From Halobaculum sp. MBLA0143 (GTDB lineage Archaea > Halobacteriota > Halobacteria > Halobacteriales > Haloferacaceae), in assembly GCF_041361465.1 (NCBI RefSeq), contig NZ_JBGKAC010000002.1, positions 248,001 to 312,000 on the forward strand: DNA of 64,000 nucleotides, in the 5' to 3' direction. Each line of letters starts with the position of its first letter. Position 1 is the first letter of the stretch. Below are positions 27,240 through 36,520 of the stretch, one piece after another. The notes under the pieces were generated by a model. That model was given only the letters and a program-made list of their open reading frames with translations. It searched no databases and was not told the origin of the DNA. Position numbers and translations under genes: made by a program.

Positions 27240-29702
27240 TCACTCGTGCAAGCGATGCCACAATGCCAGCAGCGACGGAAGGACGAACACGCTGGCGAGG
27301 AAGGCACCGACGAGCGCGAGCCCGACGACGGAACCGATGTTCGACGTCTGGTCGAACGGTGAGATGGCGAGCGTTCCGAACACGGAGACGGTCGTGATCG
27401 TCGACCCGAGCAACGCTCCACCGGTGCCTCTGAGGGAGCGTTCCAACGCGTCGAACGGTTCGTCGTCACCCGTCACCTCGTCCGCGAACCGGTCCGTCAC
27501 GTGGATGGAGTAGTCCACCCCGAGGCCGATCACCAGCCCGATCATCAGCGCGGTGAACAACGTGATCGGGACGCCCAACAGCAGCATCCCGAGTGAGATC
27601 AACGCGACCACGAGCGCGACGGGGACGAACGCGATCACACCGAGGAGTGCGCTCCCCTCGACGACTCTGTACACGAGCGCCAACAGGAGCAACACCGCTA
27701 CGAGCGAGACCACGACGGTCTGGAACACGCTGCCGATCACGGCACGCAACAGCGCGGCCGTGATGGACTGCCGGCCGGTCACGTACGCGCCCACGCCGTC
27801 GAGTTCGCCCACCGGCTGGACAGTCTCTCGTATCGTGTTGTCGACCACCACCGCGTCGCTCGTCTGTTCGGTCTCCACCACCAGCCGGAGGGACCGGTAC
27901 TCGTCGCCCTCCCGTTCGACGACACTCGCCGCGGTGTCGGGTGCGACACGGTAGAACGCGTCGTAGACGCCGGTAACGTTCTGTTCTGGGACGCCGTCGT
28001 CGTCCGTGTCCGCCCGTTCGAACACGTCACCGAACCGGTCACTCTCGTCTGCGACCCGCCGCATCTCCGTCAACGGTCCGGTCGTCTCGGCGAGCCCACC
28101 CTGGCGACGGAAGGCGACGGGGCTCTCTGCGGCCGCCTCCCGACTCTCGTCGAGTCGTTCGAGCGCCTCTGGATCGGCCACCGACCCTTGTATCAGGATC
28201 TGTGTGGGGCGCGACTCCGGATCGGACGAGAGGTACGTCTCCTCGACGTACGCACGGTTCTCGAGGAACGGGTACTGCTCGACACCCAACGGCTCCGGTA
28301 GTTCCTGTGACCAGTCGTCCGGTTCGCTGATCCCCGTCTGGAGGCTCTGATCGAGCTGCGTCCACGCGAACACTCCACCGGCGCCGGCGACGACCGCGAC
28401 GACGACGACCGCCACCGCGGACAGCCGAGCGGCGGAGACACCGGCGGTGAGTACGCCCGCGACTCGGTCCCCGTTACCGACCGGCTGATTGTCCGGCCCC
28501 GAGAGGAACCGTGTTCTGAGACCGTCCAGCTCCAGCTTCGCCGCCGGAACGAGCGTCACGAACACCAAGAACGTGGCGACGATTCCGAGAGACATCGCGG
28601 CCGTCAGGTTCCGCACGTCCGACAACGGGTTCGTCACGTTCGAGAGGAACCCGACCGCGGTGGTCACGGTCACGAGCGCGAGCGCGACACCGACGGCCGA
28701 CAGCGCTCGACGCATCGGGCCACGCCGTCCCTCACCCGGCTCGTGGTTCTCCCGGAACCGCATGAAGATGTGGAAACTGTAGTCGATGGAGAGCCCGATG
28801 ATGAGGATGACCGCGATGGTGCCGGCGGTGCCGAACGGAATCGACAGCCACCCCATCAGTCCGGCCGTCGCCACCAGCGACGAGAGGACGCCGAACAGCC
28901 CCACGAGGATGTCACCCAGGTCACGGTAGGCGACGATCATGGTGAGGATCATCACCAGCAGTGCGATCGGTCCGGTCAGTTCGAGGATGTCCTGGTTCAC
29001 CCGCGAGAACGTCCCGTCGCCCGCCGGACCAGAGAGCATGAAGTAGTCACTCTCGGCTGTCGCCGGGAGCTCGGCGAACAACACTTCACCGAGACGTTCT
29101 GCGGTCGCTCCGCCACTGTCCTCCGACGCGAGCGAGTCGTCGGGCACCACGAACACTATCCGTCGCCCGGTCGCCGTCGCCGTGCCGGGCTCGTAGCTGT
29201 TCGGCATCAACTGCAGTGCCCGACTCTCCGCCGACAGCAGTTCTCGCTCGATCTCGTCTATCTGGTCGGCGTCTGCCCGTTCTAACGCCGTGAACCGTTT
29301 CTCGTAGCTGGCAGCGGGGTTGCCGGTCAGCTGCGAGGTGACCGCGACGGCGATGCTCGCAGTCTGCCCGTCCTCTCGGATCACCCCCCCGACAGTCTCG
29401 TTGTCGGTGACGCGTCTGTGGAACTCGAGTGAACGGCGAAGCGAGTCCCGGTCGAGGACGTCTCCGTCTCCGTCGCGGACGTACACGGCGTACACCGTCT
29501 GGTTCGACCCGCCGACCGGATAGTTGTCGACGATGTAGTCTAACTTCTGTTCTGCAGTCGAGTTCACCTGGAGTGAACCCCCGTCGGCGCTCGGAATACT
29601 GGCGGCACCGACGGCGAGGCCGGCCAACAACACCAGAGTGACGGCCACCGTCAGCTTGCTCCGGCCGGCGACGACCGACGCGAGTCGGCTCACGACGCTC
29701 AC
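27240..29702 (-). CDS. MmpL/RND-superfamily exporter
   Basis: An 820-residue membrane protein with the two-fold RND layout: TM1 (VAVTLVLLAGLAVGAAS), a large outer loop (about 40-215), a five-helix bundle with GLSIDYSFHIFMRFRE, then the second half (about 425-820) with GLGVDYSIHVTDRFADE. The paired D-Y-S-x-H motifs are typical of the hydrophobe/amphiphile exporter (MMPL) branch, whose members move lipids and lipopeptides. Lying between the GNAT and the monooxygenase, it is a candidate exporter for an acylated product. GTG start. Confidence 0.93.
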   Translation of the reverse strand: MSVVSRLASVVAGRSKLTVAVTLVLLAGLAVGAASIPSADGGSLQVNSTAEQKLDYIVDNYPVGGSNQTVYAVYVRDGDGDVLDRDSLRRSLEFHRRVTDNETVGGVIREDGQTASIAVAVTSQLTGNPAASYEKRFTALERADADQIDEIERELLSAESRALQLMPNSYEPGTATATGRRIVFVVPDDSLASEDSGGATAERLGEVLFAELPATAESDYFMLSGPAGDGTFSRVNQDILELTGPIALLVMILTMIVAYRDLGDILVGLFGVLSSLVATAGLMGWLSIPFGTAGTIAVILIIGLSIDYSFHIFMRFRENHEPGEGRRGPMRRALSAVGVALALVTVTTAVGFLSNVTNPLSDVRNLTAAMSLGIVATFLVFVTLVPAAKLELDGLRTRFLSGPDNQPVGNGDRVAGVLTAGVSAARLSAVAVVVVAVVAGAGGVFAWTQLDQSLQTGISEPDDWSQELPEPLGVEQYPFLENRAYVEETYLSSDPESRPTQILIQGSVADPEALERLDESREAAAESPVAFRRQGGLAETTGPLTEMRRVADESDRFGDVFERADTDDDGVPEQNVTGVYDAFYRVAPDTAASVVEREGDEYRSLRLVVETEQTSDAVVVDNTIRETVQPVGELDGVGAYVTGRQSITAALLRAVIGSVFQTVVVSLVAVLLLLALVYRVVEGSALLGVIAFVPVALVVALISLGMLLLGVPITLFTALMIGLVIGLGVDYSIHVTDRFADEVTGDDEPFDALERSLRGTGGALLGSTITTVSVFGTLAISPFDQTSNIGSVVGLALVGAFLASVFVLPSLLALWHRLHE

Positions 29703-29807
29703 GATGCACCCTCCGACTGTCGTCTACATTCGATCATTTGTATTTTCGTATGCTGAAAAGATTCGAACAGTAATTCAGCTTTTCGGTATTTGACGACAAA
29801 TCACCGT

Positions 29808-31040
29808 CTACGGTAACCGAGGGGCGACGCGGTCGGCGAACGACTCGTACTGCTCCAGCCGGGTGGACCGCGAGAGACCCGGGACGACGACGCTCGGAAT
29901 GATCGCCAGGTCGTCGTAGTCACACACCGACGCGAGCTCGGAGAACCGTTCGACCAGGTGGTCGGTGTCACCCACGATGGGGGCGTCGCCGGACTCGATT
30001 ACCGCGTCCGCGTCGATGGGAATACTCGCCGCCTGTTCTTCGGAGGCACTGGACCGTCGAACGCTCAACAGCACCTCCTGTCCGGTTCGCCACTCGTCGA
30101 CTTCCGACTCGCTCGCCACGGACGTGTCGAAACACTGTATCTCGGCGACGACGCCTCGGCGCCGCTGCGGGTCCCACCCACGCCCGAACGGCTCACCGTC
30201 GAGCGACGGGCGTCGGTCCGGCCAGTCGGCCGCGGCAGCCGCCTCGTGGTACCGGTCGACCATCTCGGCGAGGTCGTCGAAGTACTGACAGTACGTACAG
30301 ACGTTGGCACCGCGGCGTGCCGCGCCGGCGGCGGTGTCCGGCGAGACCGTGACCTGCCACATCTGTGGCCGGGGGCGCTGCTGGGGGAGTGGTGTGACGT
30401 GGAGGCCGGTCTGCACTGTCTCCTCGCCGTCCATCCCCACGAACGACCCGAGATCACGGTCTTCACCCGCGGCGAAGTAGGAGTACTCCAGGTCGTCACC
30501 CCAGTCGAGGCCCGCGGGCGGAACTGTCGACTGTTCTCCCTCGTGGCTGACCGGACCGTCGGCCCACGCTGCACGCAGCAACGACTCGTACTCGTCGAAG
30601 ATCTCTCCCGGCTCCCCTTCCGGTTCGAACAGCGCTCGTTCCCGGTCGCCAGACCCGGTCGCCACGCCGACGTCGAGCCGTCCGCCGGAGAGAACGTCGA
30701 TCGTCGCCGCCTGTTCGGCGAGTCTCACCGGGTCTCGCTGCGGGAGCGAGATCGCCGCCTGCAACAGCCGAATCTCGTCCGTCCGCGCAGCGACGAACGC
30801 CTGGACGAGCAACGGGTCTGGAGCGGTCTGCACGAGCGGGTCGAAGTGGTTCTCCGAGTGGACGACGAAGTCGTAGCCGAACTCCTCTGCGGCGACCGCC
30901 ATCTCGACTTGTGTCTCCGTCGCTCGTCGGTGCGACTCCCGCAGCTCCGCGAGGTCCGAGTCCGGACCCACGTACCCGTTGTCGTACTCTGTGGTCGGAT
31001 AGCCGATGAACCCTTCACAGTGACAGCCGATGGTCACCAT
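29808..31040 (-). CDS. Luciferase-like (LLM) flavin monooxygenase
   Basis: A 410-residue TIM-barrel oxidoreductase of the bacterial-luciferase-like superfamily. EEFGYDFVVHSENHF, LSGGRLDVGVATGSGDRE and LFEPEG are characteristic segments. It should use FMNH2 or F420; haloarchaea make F420, so either is possible. Such enzymes also tailor polyketides and nonribosomal peptides. It sits next to the MmpL exporter on the same strand and diverges from the second ketosynthase gene, so a tailoring role on the acyl chain or peptide is plausible. Confidence 0.88.
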   Translation of the reverse strand: MVTIGCHCEGFIGYPTTEYDNGYVGPDSDLAELRESHRRATETQVEMAVAAEEFGYDFVVHSENHFDPLVQTAPDPLLVQAFVAARTDEIRLLQAAISLPQRDPVRLAEQAATIDVLSGGRLDVGVATGSGDRERALFEPEGEPGEIFDEYESLLRAAWADGPVSHEGEQSTVPPAGLDWGDDLEYSYFAAGEDRDLGSFVGMDGEETVQTGLHVTPLPQQRPRPQMWQVTVSPDTAAGAARRGANVCTYCQYFDDLAEMVDRYHEAAAAADWPDRRPSLDGEPFGRGWDPQRRRGVVAEIQCFDTSVASESEVDEWRTGQEVLLSVRRSSASEEQAASIPIDADAVIESGDAPIVGDTDHLVERFSELASVCDYDDLAIIPSVVVPGLSRSTRLEQYESFADRVAPRLP

Positions 31041-31266
31041 GGGTCACATAACCTCTGCCACAAGTAAATTTCTTTTGTCAGAAGGTCACTTATCTGACGA
31101 GAGAAGAATCTCATCGTCGGGTGACGTGTGAGCCAAGGATCCCAGTCGAGCAGCCGACCGCACCACTCGAATTAGTTTGTGCCCGGGAACGGGAGGACTT
31201 TAGTCACACCGGTATGGAGTGAGTGTGTGCAACGTAGCTGTCGAGCCCCTCTGGAGGTGGGAAGCC

Positions 31267-32499
31267 GTGCTCGGTGACGACGAGTCACCCGTCGTCACCG
31301 GCGTCGGGCTGCTGACCGCCGGCGGCGAGAGCCGCTCGACGACCTGGGAGACGATCAGAGACGGAGACAGTCGCCTGACGCCACCGACGGAGGTTCACCC
31401 AGCCGTCACGGAGCAGTACGACGTCCACGTCGTCGGCAGAGCGACCGAGTTCGACCCGCAGACAGTGTCGGGGTACGACCGCCGCACGACCGGGCGGTAC
31501 GCCGCGTTCGCGCTCGACGCAGCCGAAGAGGCGCTGATCGACGCCGCGCTCGACCCGGACGGACCCGACTGGACGGCCGACCGAGTGGGCGTCAGCGTCG
31601 CCTCCGTCTTCGGTGGACTCGACGAGATCCTCGCGGAGTACGACACGGATCGGTCGCGGGTGTCGTCGTACCTCGCGACGAAGTCGTTGGGGAATCTCGC
31701 GGCCGGCCACGTCGGGATGACCGTCGGAGCACGTGGTCCCAACCGGACGCAGGCGACTGCCTGTGCGGCCGGCACACACGCTCTCGACGCCGCAGTAACC
31801 GACCTGCGCCGCGGCCGGGCCGACGTGATGCTCGTCGGCGGAGCCGAAGCCGTCCTCAACTACTACGGTATCGCCATGACCGCCGCCCCACGGGCGTACA
31901 CGAGCCGCGCCGGACCGGACGCCGTCCGCCCGTTCGACGAGTCCCGTGACGGACTCGCGCTCGGCGAAGGGGCGGCAGTGATGATCGTCGAGACCGCCGC
32001 TCACGCGCGCGACCGGGGTGTCGAGCCGTACGCCCGTGTCACCGGCGTCGGTGCGACGGCCGACGCACACCACCCAGTCAGTCCCCCGACTGACGGGCAC
32101 GGACTCCAACGGTCGATGCAGATGGCGCTGTCGGAGGCCGACGTCTCTCCCGACGCCGTCGACTACGTCAACACACACGGAACGGGGACGGTCGCGGGGG
32201 ACACGGCGGAGGCCAACGCCGTCGAGACCGTTCTCGGAGAAGACACTCCGATAACCTCGGTCAAGGGAGCGATCGGACACACGTACGGTGCGGCAGGTGC
32301 GATCGACGCGGCCGTGACGGCACTGTCCGTCGACCGCGACACGGTCCCCGCGACGGCGAACGTCGAGACGCCCGACCCGGAGATCACCCCGCCGGTCGTC
32401 ACGACCCCGACCGACGAGTCGGTCGACACCGTCGTCTCCAACTCCGCCGGCTTCGGTGGGACCAACGGCTCCATCGTGTTCGAGACACCGGACCGGTGA
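31267..32499 (+). CDS. Second beta-ketoacyl synthase (KAS II type)
   Basis: A 410-residue condensing enzyme with a full triad: Cys166 in QATACAAGTHA and His in VNTHGTGTVAGD and VKGAIGHTYGAAGA. It ends NSAGFGGTNGSIVFE. It is clearly diverged from the operon ketosynthase, so it likely has another chain length or partner. It shares none of the Gln/Glu-for-Cys changes of chain-length factors. I start at GTG 31267, which gives LGDDESPVVTGVG; an in-frame GTG at 31219 adds 16 residues atypical of the family. With the ACP operon it brackets the lanthipeptide genes. Confidence 0.93.
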   Translation: MLGDDESPVVTGVGLLTAGGESRSTTWETIRDGDSRLTPPTEVHPAVTEQYDVHVVGRATEFDPQTVSGYDRRTTGRYAAFALDAAEEALIDAALDPDGPDWTADRVGVSVASVFGGLDEILAEYDTDRSRVSSYLATKSLGNLAAGHVGMTVGARGPNRTQATACAAGTHALDAAVTDLRRGRADVMLVGGAEAVLNYYGIAMTAAPRAYTSRAGPDAVRPFDESRDGLALGEGAAVMIVETAAHARDRGVEPYARVTGVGATADAHHPVSPPTDGHGLQRSMQMALSEADVSPDAVDYVNTHGTGTVAGDTAEANAVETVLGEDTPITSVKGAIGHTYGAAGAIDAAVTALSVDRDTVPATANVETPDPEITPPVVTTPTDESVDTVVSNSAGFGGTNGSIVFETPDR

Positions 32500-32617
32500 G
32501 CGCCGTCGACCGGCGTCCTCACCAGCGCCCGCCGAGACGCCTCTCGACAGCCACTGTGTGAGTCGGTCACGCTCGAACGCCCGACGAGCGGCCGTCCCGT
32601 TCGCTCCGAAACCGCCA

Positions 32618-33097
32618 CTACCGGGCGGGCGAACCTGTGAGACTGTCGAACGGTGGCCCCGCCGCCTCCGGACGGCTGTCGACGGAGCGGTCCGCCGGTC
32701 GGTCGGCCGGATCGGCGCTCGTCGACTCCGGCACGGACATCACCTGCTCGTCGGCGACGAACGTGTACGCCGACTCGCCCTCGTGCCGGAGACACCGCGT
32801 CGCTCCGTGACCTCCGCCGGGAAGCACTGCCGCGTACGCGCCCGGTCGGATCGTCGTCACCTCGACCAGTTCCTCGGGCGTGATCGTGACGGTCTCGCCC
32901 GCTGCCGTCGTCTCCGGGTCACGACACTCTCGTGTGCCGGGCGTCTCGGGCGTCACCGACAGCCCGGCCCGCGTCGACGGGTCGCGCCAGTCTCGGACGC
33001 GGAGGGTCGCCGGCCCGTCGGCGCCGAACGCAGCACAGCCGCTCACGCCGACCACGCCGCGGGCGACGACCCTGGTGAAGGGCTGTCTCCGTCGCAC
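32618..33097 (-). CDS. Small lipoprotein, paralogue of 43956-44336
   Basis: A 159-residue protein with an Arg-rich N-terminus and lipobox GVSGC, so it should be an anchored lipoprotein outside the membrane. ATLRVRDW, GLSVTPETPGTRECRDPETT and EVTTIRPGAYAAVLPGGG align along the whole length with the 126-residue lipoprotein at 43956-44336. The C-terminus has an extra Pro/Asp/Ala-rich tail of about 35 residues. Start GTG 33097. The fold looks beta-rich. Function unknown; both copies sit near beta-propeller or lipoprotein genes. Confidence 0.75.
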   Translation of the reverse strand: MRRRQPFTRVVARGVVGVSGCAAFGADGPATLRVRDWRDPSTRAGLSVTPETPGTRECRDPETTAAGETVTITPEELVEVTTIRPGAYAAVLPGGGHGATRCLRHEGESAYTFVADEQVMSVPESTSADPADRPADRSVDSRPEAAGPPFDSLTGSPAR

Positions 33098-33308
33098 CGG
33101 AGACAGGTTCGGACCGACGGAGCAGCAGTCTTCCAACCTGTCGCACTCTCCGCGAACGAACCACCCGACCCGGCCGACGGACACGACCCTCGTCGATGTC
33201 CACGACGACGCCGTCGCCAACCGACTCCGTGGTCGCTAGCCCCCCGCCGTCTAGGCTGCGTTCGTCGCTCGACTGGCACCGTTCCGTCCGCTCACCGTCA
33301 TGTACCCC

Positions 33309-33716
33309 TCACCCCTCCTCGTCGAGCAACTCTACGAGACGATCCCACGCCGCCGACGGCCAGGCGGCGTCTTCGGTCGTCGCGCGGTGGAGTCGCCGAC
33401 AGTGCGCCGGTGACACGGCCCCGTCCAGCGTGACCACGGGGGTCGTCCGGCGCTCCCACGCCAGTCGCCAGTCGTCGACCGACTCGAACCGGACGTACGT
33501 CACGTCCGGTGTCACGTCGACGGCCGAGACCGGGCGCGACTGCCGGCCGGCGACGGACCGTGTGTCGACAGCCACTGTCGGGTCGTCGGTCTCGGCGCCG
33601 GCGTTCACGACGGCCGTCAGGAACCGTCCGAGACCCCCTGCCTCCCAGGCGTAGCTCGTGTAGTCCGCGTGTCGTTCGACGTACACCGTCGGTTCCGCCG
33701 GGACGGGAACACCCAC
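33309..33716 (-). CDS. Conserved-looking hypothetical protein
   Basis: A 135-residue protein that I cannot assign. It starts at GTG 33716 with VPVPAEPTVYVERHADYTSY. It contains VRFESVDDWRLAWERRTT and ends in a helix with WDRLVELLDEEG. It has no signal peptide or membrane helix. It follows a lipoprotein gene on the same strand with a 56-nt gap. The balanced haloarchaeal residue use over the whole frame supports real coding. Confidence 0.6.
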   Translation of the reverse strand: MGVPVPAEPTVYVERHADYTSYAWEAGGLGRFLTAVVNAGAETDDPTVAVDTRSVAGRQSRPVSAVDVTPDVTYVRFESVDDWRLAWERRTTPVVTLDGAVSPAHCRRLHRATTEDAAWPSAAWDRLVELLDEEG

Positions 33717-33772
33717 AGTCGTCTGTGGTGTCGCACACCCAGGAGGGTTGCGCTGGCGCCGCCCCGCCCCGT

Positions 33773-34762
33773 TCAGTCGACAGTGCACGTCGCGGCGTAG
33801 ACGGTGCCGGCGTAGCGGTACGTCACCGTCCGGGTGAATCGGTCGTCGTGTTCGAACGTCTCGACCCCGAGACGTTCCAACAGCGTTCGGAACGGCTCCG
33901 ACGGGGTACCGTCCTCGCGGTAGCCGTCGCCGGCGGCAGTGTCGAGAATCTCCCGTCGGTCCGCGGGGAGGTCGTCGGCGTCGAACGTCGCGTCCAACAC
34001 GTTCGCGTCCAGGTAGTCGGCGAAGTCGGCGCGGTCGTCGGCGACCCGTTCGACCGTGTTCGTGTACCGGGTCGTCTCGACGGGGCCTCGCCGTACCCGG
34101 AGCCGGACCGGTTGCTCGTCCGGCAGGAAGTTCTCCTCGCCCTCGAAGACCGCGTGCTCGAACGGCGGGTTCGGCACCAGCGCCGTCTCCTCGGGCGTCG
34201 TCGGATCGAACAGGACGTAACCGCGGTCGCGGAGCGGGCGGTCGCCGAGAGTCTCGTCTGCCGCCAGCGCCGTTCCGAGGGTGGCCTTCGCCCGCCGGAG
34301 GATCTGTGCGTCGAAGCGGTCCGCCTCGGCCACGCGGGTGTCGATCGACTCGACGCCGTCCGGCGCGGCGTCGACCGGTTCGAACCAGACCACCCACTCG
34401 TCGACGGTCGTCGGAGTCGCCTCGGTCGGCGAGATGCGGTAGTAGCCGTCCGCCTCGACGAACCTGGGGCGTGAGACCGCCGGCGACACGCTCGTGTCCG
34501 GGTGCGACACGCGGCCGTCGATCGTCGTCTCCAGCGTCTCCACGCTGCCGGTGTCGACGAGCGTCCGCCGGAGCGTCTCGACGTGCCGGGCGACGTGTGG
34601 CGCTCCGAGCGACTCTCGCAGGAGAAACACATCTGCGAGCCCCTCGTCGCCGGCGAACAACGACACCTCGCCGCCGGGACTCACCGACAGACAGCCGCCG
34701 AGCCAACTCCCCCCGACAGCCGCTCCCACACCGCACAGCCGCCGTCTCGTGAGACGTTGCAC
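33773..34762 (-). CDS. Predicted lipoprotein of unknown function
   Basis: A 329-residue exported protein. MQRLTRRRLCGVGAAVGGSW leads to the lipobox GGCL, so it is probably anchored outside the cell by a lipid. The mature part has no recognisable domain: VVWFEPVDAAPDGVES, RGYVLFDPTT and YRYAGTVYAATC are typical stretches, and it looks like mixed alpha/beta. It is the first of two or three minus-strand genes reading away from the phospholipase-like gene. Confidence 0.75.
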   Translation of the reverse strand: MQRLTRRRLCGVGAAVGGSWLGGCLSVSPGGEVSLFAGDEGLADVFLLRESLGAPHVARHVETLRRTLVDTGSVETLETTIDGRVSHPDTSVSPAVSRPRFVEADGYYRISPTEATPTTVDEWVVWFEPVDAAPDGVESIDTRVAEADRFDAQILRRAKATLGTALAADETLGDRPLRDRGYVLFDPTTPEETALVPNPPFEHAVFEGEENFLPDEQPVRLRVRRGPVETTRYTNTVERVADDRADFADYLDANVLDATFDADDLPADRREILDTAAGDGYREDGTPSEPFRTLLERLGVETFEHDDRFTRTVTYRYAGTVYAATCTVD

Positions 34763-34907
34763 ACGTTTCGGATTCGGTTTATGGCTTGAATAGCTTCTGT
34801 TTTTGTCGAACGACGACGACGACGTGCCGCTCGGACGGGCTCTCGTTCCCGGCTCCCGAGACAGTTACGCACTGTTACAAGATAAATCCGAACAGTTTGG
34901 GTAATGC

Positions 34908-34916
34908 TTAAGTGCA
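34908..34916 (+). promoter_or_regulatory. TATA box of the phospholipase-like gene
   Basis: GCTTAAGTG lies 24-32 nt before the ATG at 34940. Confidence 0.55.
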
Positions 34917-34939
34917 CTCGGTAACACGTTTTGAGTGCA

Positions 34940-36247
34940 ATGCGAGAACCACACACTCGAAGACGAAACGTACTGAAGACGATCGGTGCGGGGGCGGCAC
35001 TGACCGGGATGTCGACCGTGACCGGCGCGGTCTCCGACGACAGACGGGTCGAACCGGAGGACGTCGAGCTCCCGTATCCGGACACGAAGTACGTCACCGT
35101 CGGCGACGACGTGTACGACGCAGTCAACCACCACTGGTGGCTGTTGACGCTGGACCGCGACCGGATCGACGAGCTGCTCCGGAAGGCCCCGGTCGCCAGC
35201 GACGACGTCCAGACCCACAGTGACCGCATCGACAGCCTCCGGAGCACGTACACGGTCGAGCAGTCGGAGGTCACCTCCACGCGCGCCGGCGAGGAACACA
35301 CCTACCACCTCACCGACCGCCGTGTGAGTAGTCTGAGCCACGACCGGCAGGTCGAGGTGGCGGAGACGGCCGGCGCGGTGCTCGACGGGTTCGCCGCCGA
35401 GGGGGACAGCCAGGACGTGTCGACGAACTGGTACGCGAAGACCCACCGGAAGCAGGCGGCGTACGTCCTCGACGAGTTCAACATCACGAACAGCTACCGG
35501 GACACGCTCCGGAGCAACACGGACGACCCGGACCAGTTCGGGTGTAAGTCCTGCCAGGTGGACTGGCTGCCGGTCCCGATTCCGGACTACGTGGAAGACG
35601 CTATCGGGGCTGCGGTGCGCGGACTCGGCAACGACAGCGAGGCGAAGCACCCGCCGTTCCACTTCTACCTCGGCGACCCGCCGTCGGTCACCATCGCCGG
35701 CTACGAGATCTCCGCGCCGAAGTTCGGCGGCGCCCCCAGCGAGGCACAGTACTTCGTCCAGCAGGCCAACAACGCCTACACGGCCTCCGAGAAGGCCAGG
35801 AACCTGGGGTACGCCGCTCACTACCTCCAGGACATGAGCGTCCCGTTCCACAGCGGCGCCGTCTGGGAGCAGCTCAACTACTCGCCGACGTACACGGATC
35901 CGACCAACTTCGATCCCCGGCGTGACATCCACTACGCCTACGAGGAGGAGATCAACGAGAACCTGGAGGACGCAGTGTACTACGTCGGTGACCCGTTCGT
36001 CGACGACTTCAAGTCCGGCTACCCGTACTACGTCTCCGACGTGGCGCAGGGGTGTAAGGACCTGTCCACGTTCGCCGGCAAGTACGGCCCGGACATCTTC
36101 GAGTCCGTGCTGAACGGTGGGAAGGACAGCCCGTGGGAGTGGAACGACAACGGCCGGAACGTCTTCGAGAAGACCCACAACTGCATGAGCGAGGCCGGCA
36201 ACTACCTCCGCGGCTTCCTCTACAACCACAACGACTACAACTGGTAG
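34940..36247 (+). CDS. Exported phospholipase C/S1-P1-nuclease-like protein
   Basis: A 435-residue Tat substrate: TRRRNVLKTIGAGAAL at the N-terminus. In the mature part, LGYAAHYLQDMSVPFHSGAVWE matches the H-x2-D...P-x-H zinc-site segment of zinc-dependent phospholipase C and S1/P1 nucleases. Further His residues (HHWWLL, HPPFHFYLGD, THNCMSEA) could complete a trinuclear zinc site. It should hydrolyse phosphodiesters outside the cell. Two Cys in FGCKSCQ may form a disulfide or bind metal. The start is supported by a TATA box; an in-frame GTG 9 nt upstream is unlikely. Confidence 0.8.
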   Translation: MREPHTRRRNVLKTIGAGAALTGMSTVTGAVSDDRRVEPEDVELPYPDTKYVTVGDDVYDAVNHHWWLLTLDRDRIDELLRKAPVASDDVQTHSDRIDSLRSTYTVEQSEVTSTRAGEEHTYHLTDRRVSSLSHDRQVEVAETAGAVLDGFAAEGDSQDVSTNWYAKTHRKQAAYVLDEFNITNSYRDTLRSNTDDPDQFGCKSCQVDWLPVPIPDYVEDAIGAAVRGLGNDSEAKHPPFHFYLGDPPSVTIAGYEISAPKFGGAPSEAQYFVQQANNAYTASEKARNLGYAAHYLQDMSVPFHSGAVWEQLNYSPTYTDPTNFDPRRDIHYAYEEEINENLEDAVYYVGDPFVDDFKSGYPYYVSDVAQGCKDLSTFAGKYGPDIFESVLNGGKDSPWEWNDNGRNVFEKTHNCMSEAGNYLRGFLYNHNDYNW

Positions 36248-36333
36248 CTCGTCGCGTCGGTAGCGGCTCTCCCCCACCGCGACGCCCATCTCCGTCTCGT
36301 GACCGAGAGAGTCGACACGGACAGTCGGTCACT

Positions 36334-36495
36334 GTGAGGTCGAACTCCCACAGAGCGTACTACGGCGTACGAGCCGGTCCGAACGTACCACGAGGGGACC
36401 CAGGCGGCGACTCCACAGAACTCCGCGAGAAGTACGGTCTGGACTCGGGCGACGTGGTCGTCCGTGACGCCGGCTACGAGACCGTCTGGAGGTGA
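36334..36495 (+). CDS. Possible 53-residue small protein or gene fragment
   Basis: A short frame from GTG 36334 with haloarchaeal-like composition: SNSHRAYYGVRAGPNVPRGD, then STELREKYGLDSGDVVVRD. It may be a free small protein or the tail of a lost gene. No promoter was recognised and I do not know the family. Confidence 0.35.
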   Translation: MRSNSHRAYYGVRAGPNVPRGDPGGDSTELREKYGLDSGDVVVRDAGYETVWR

Positions 36496-36520
36496 CGACC
36501 CGCCTCGCACCTCACGCGGG

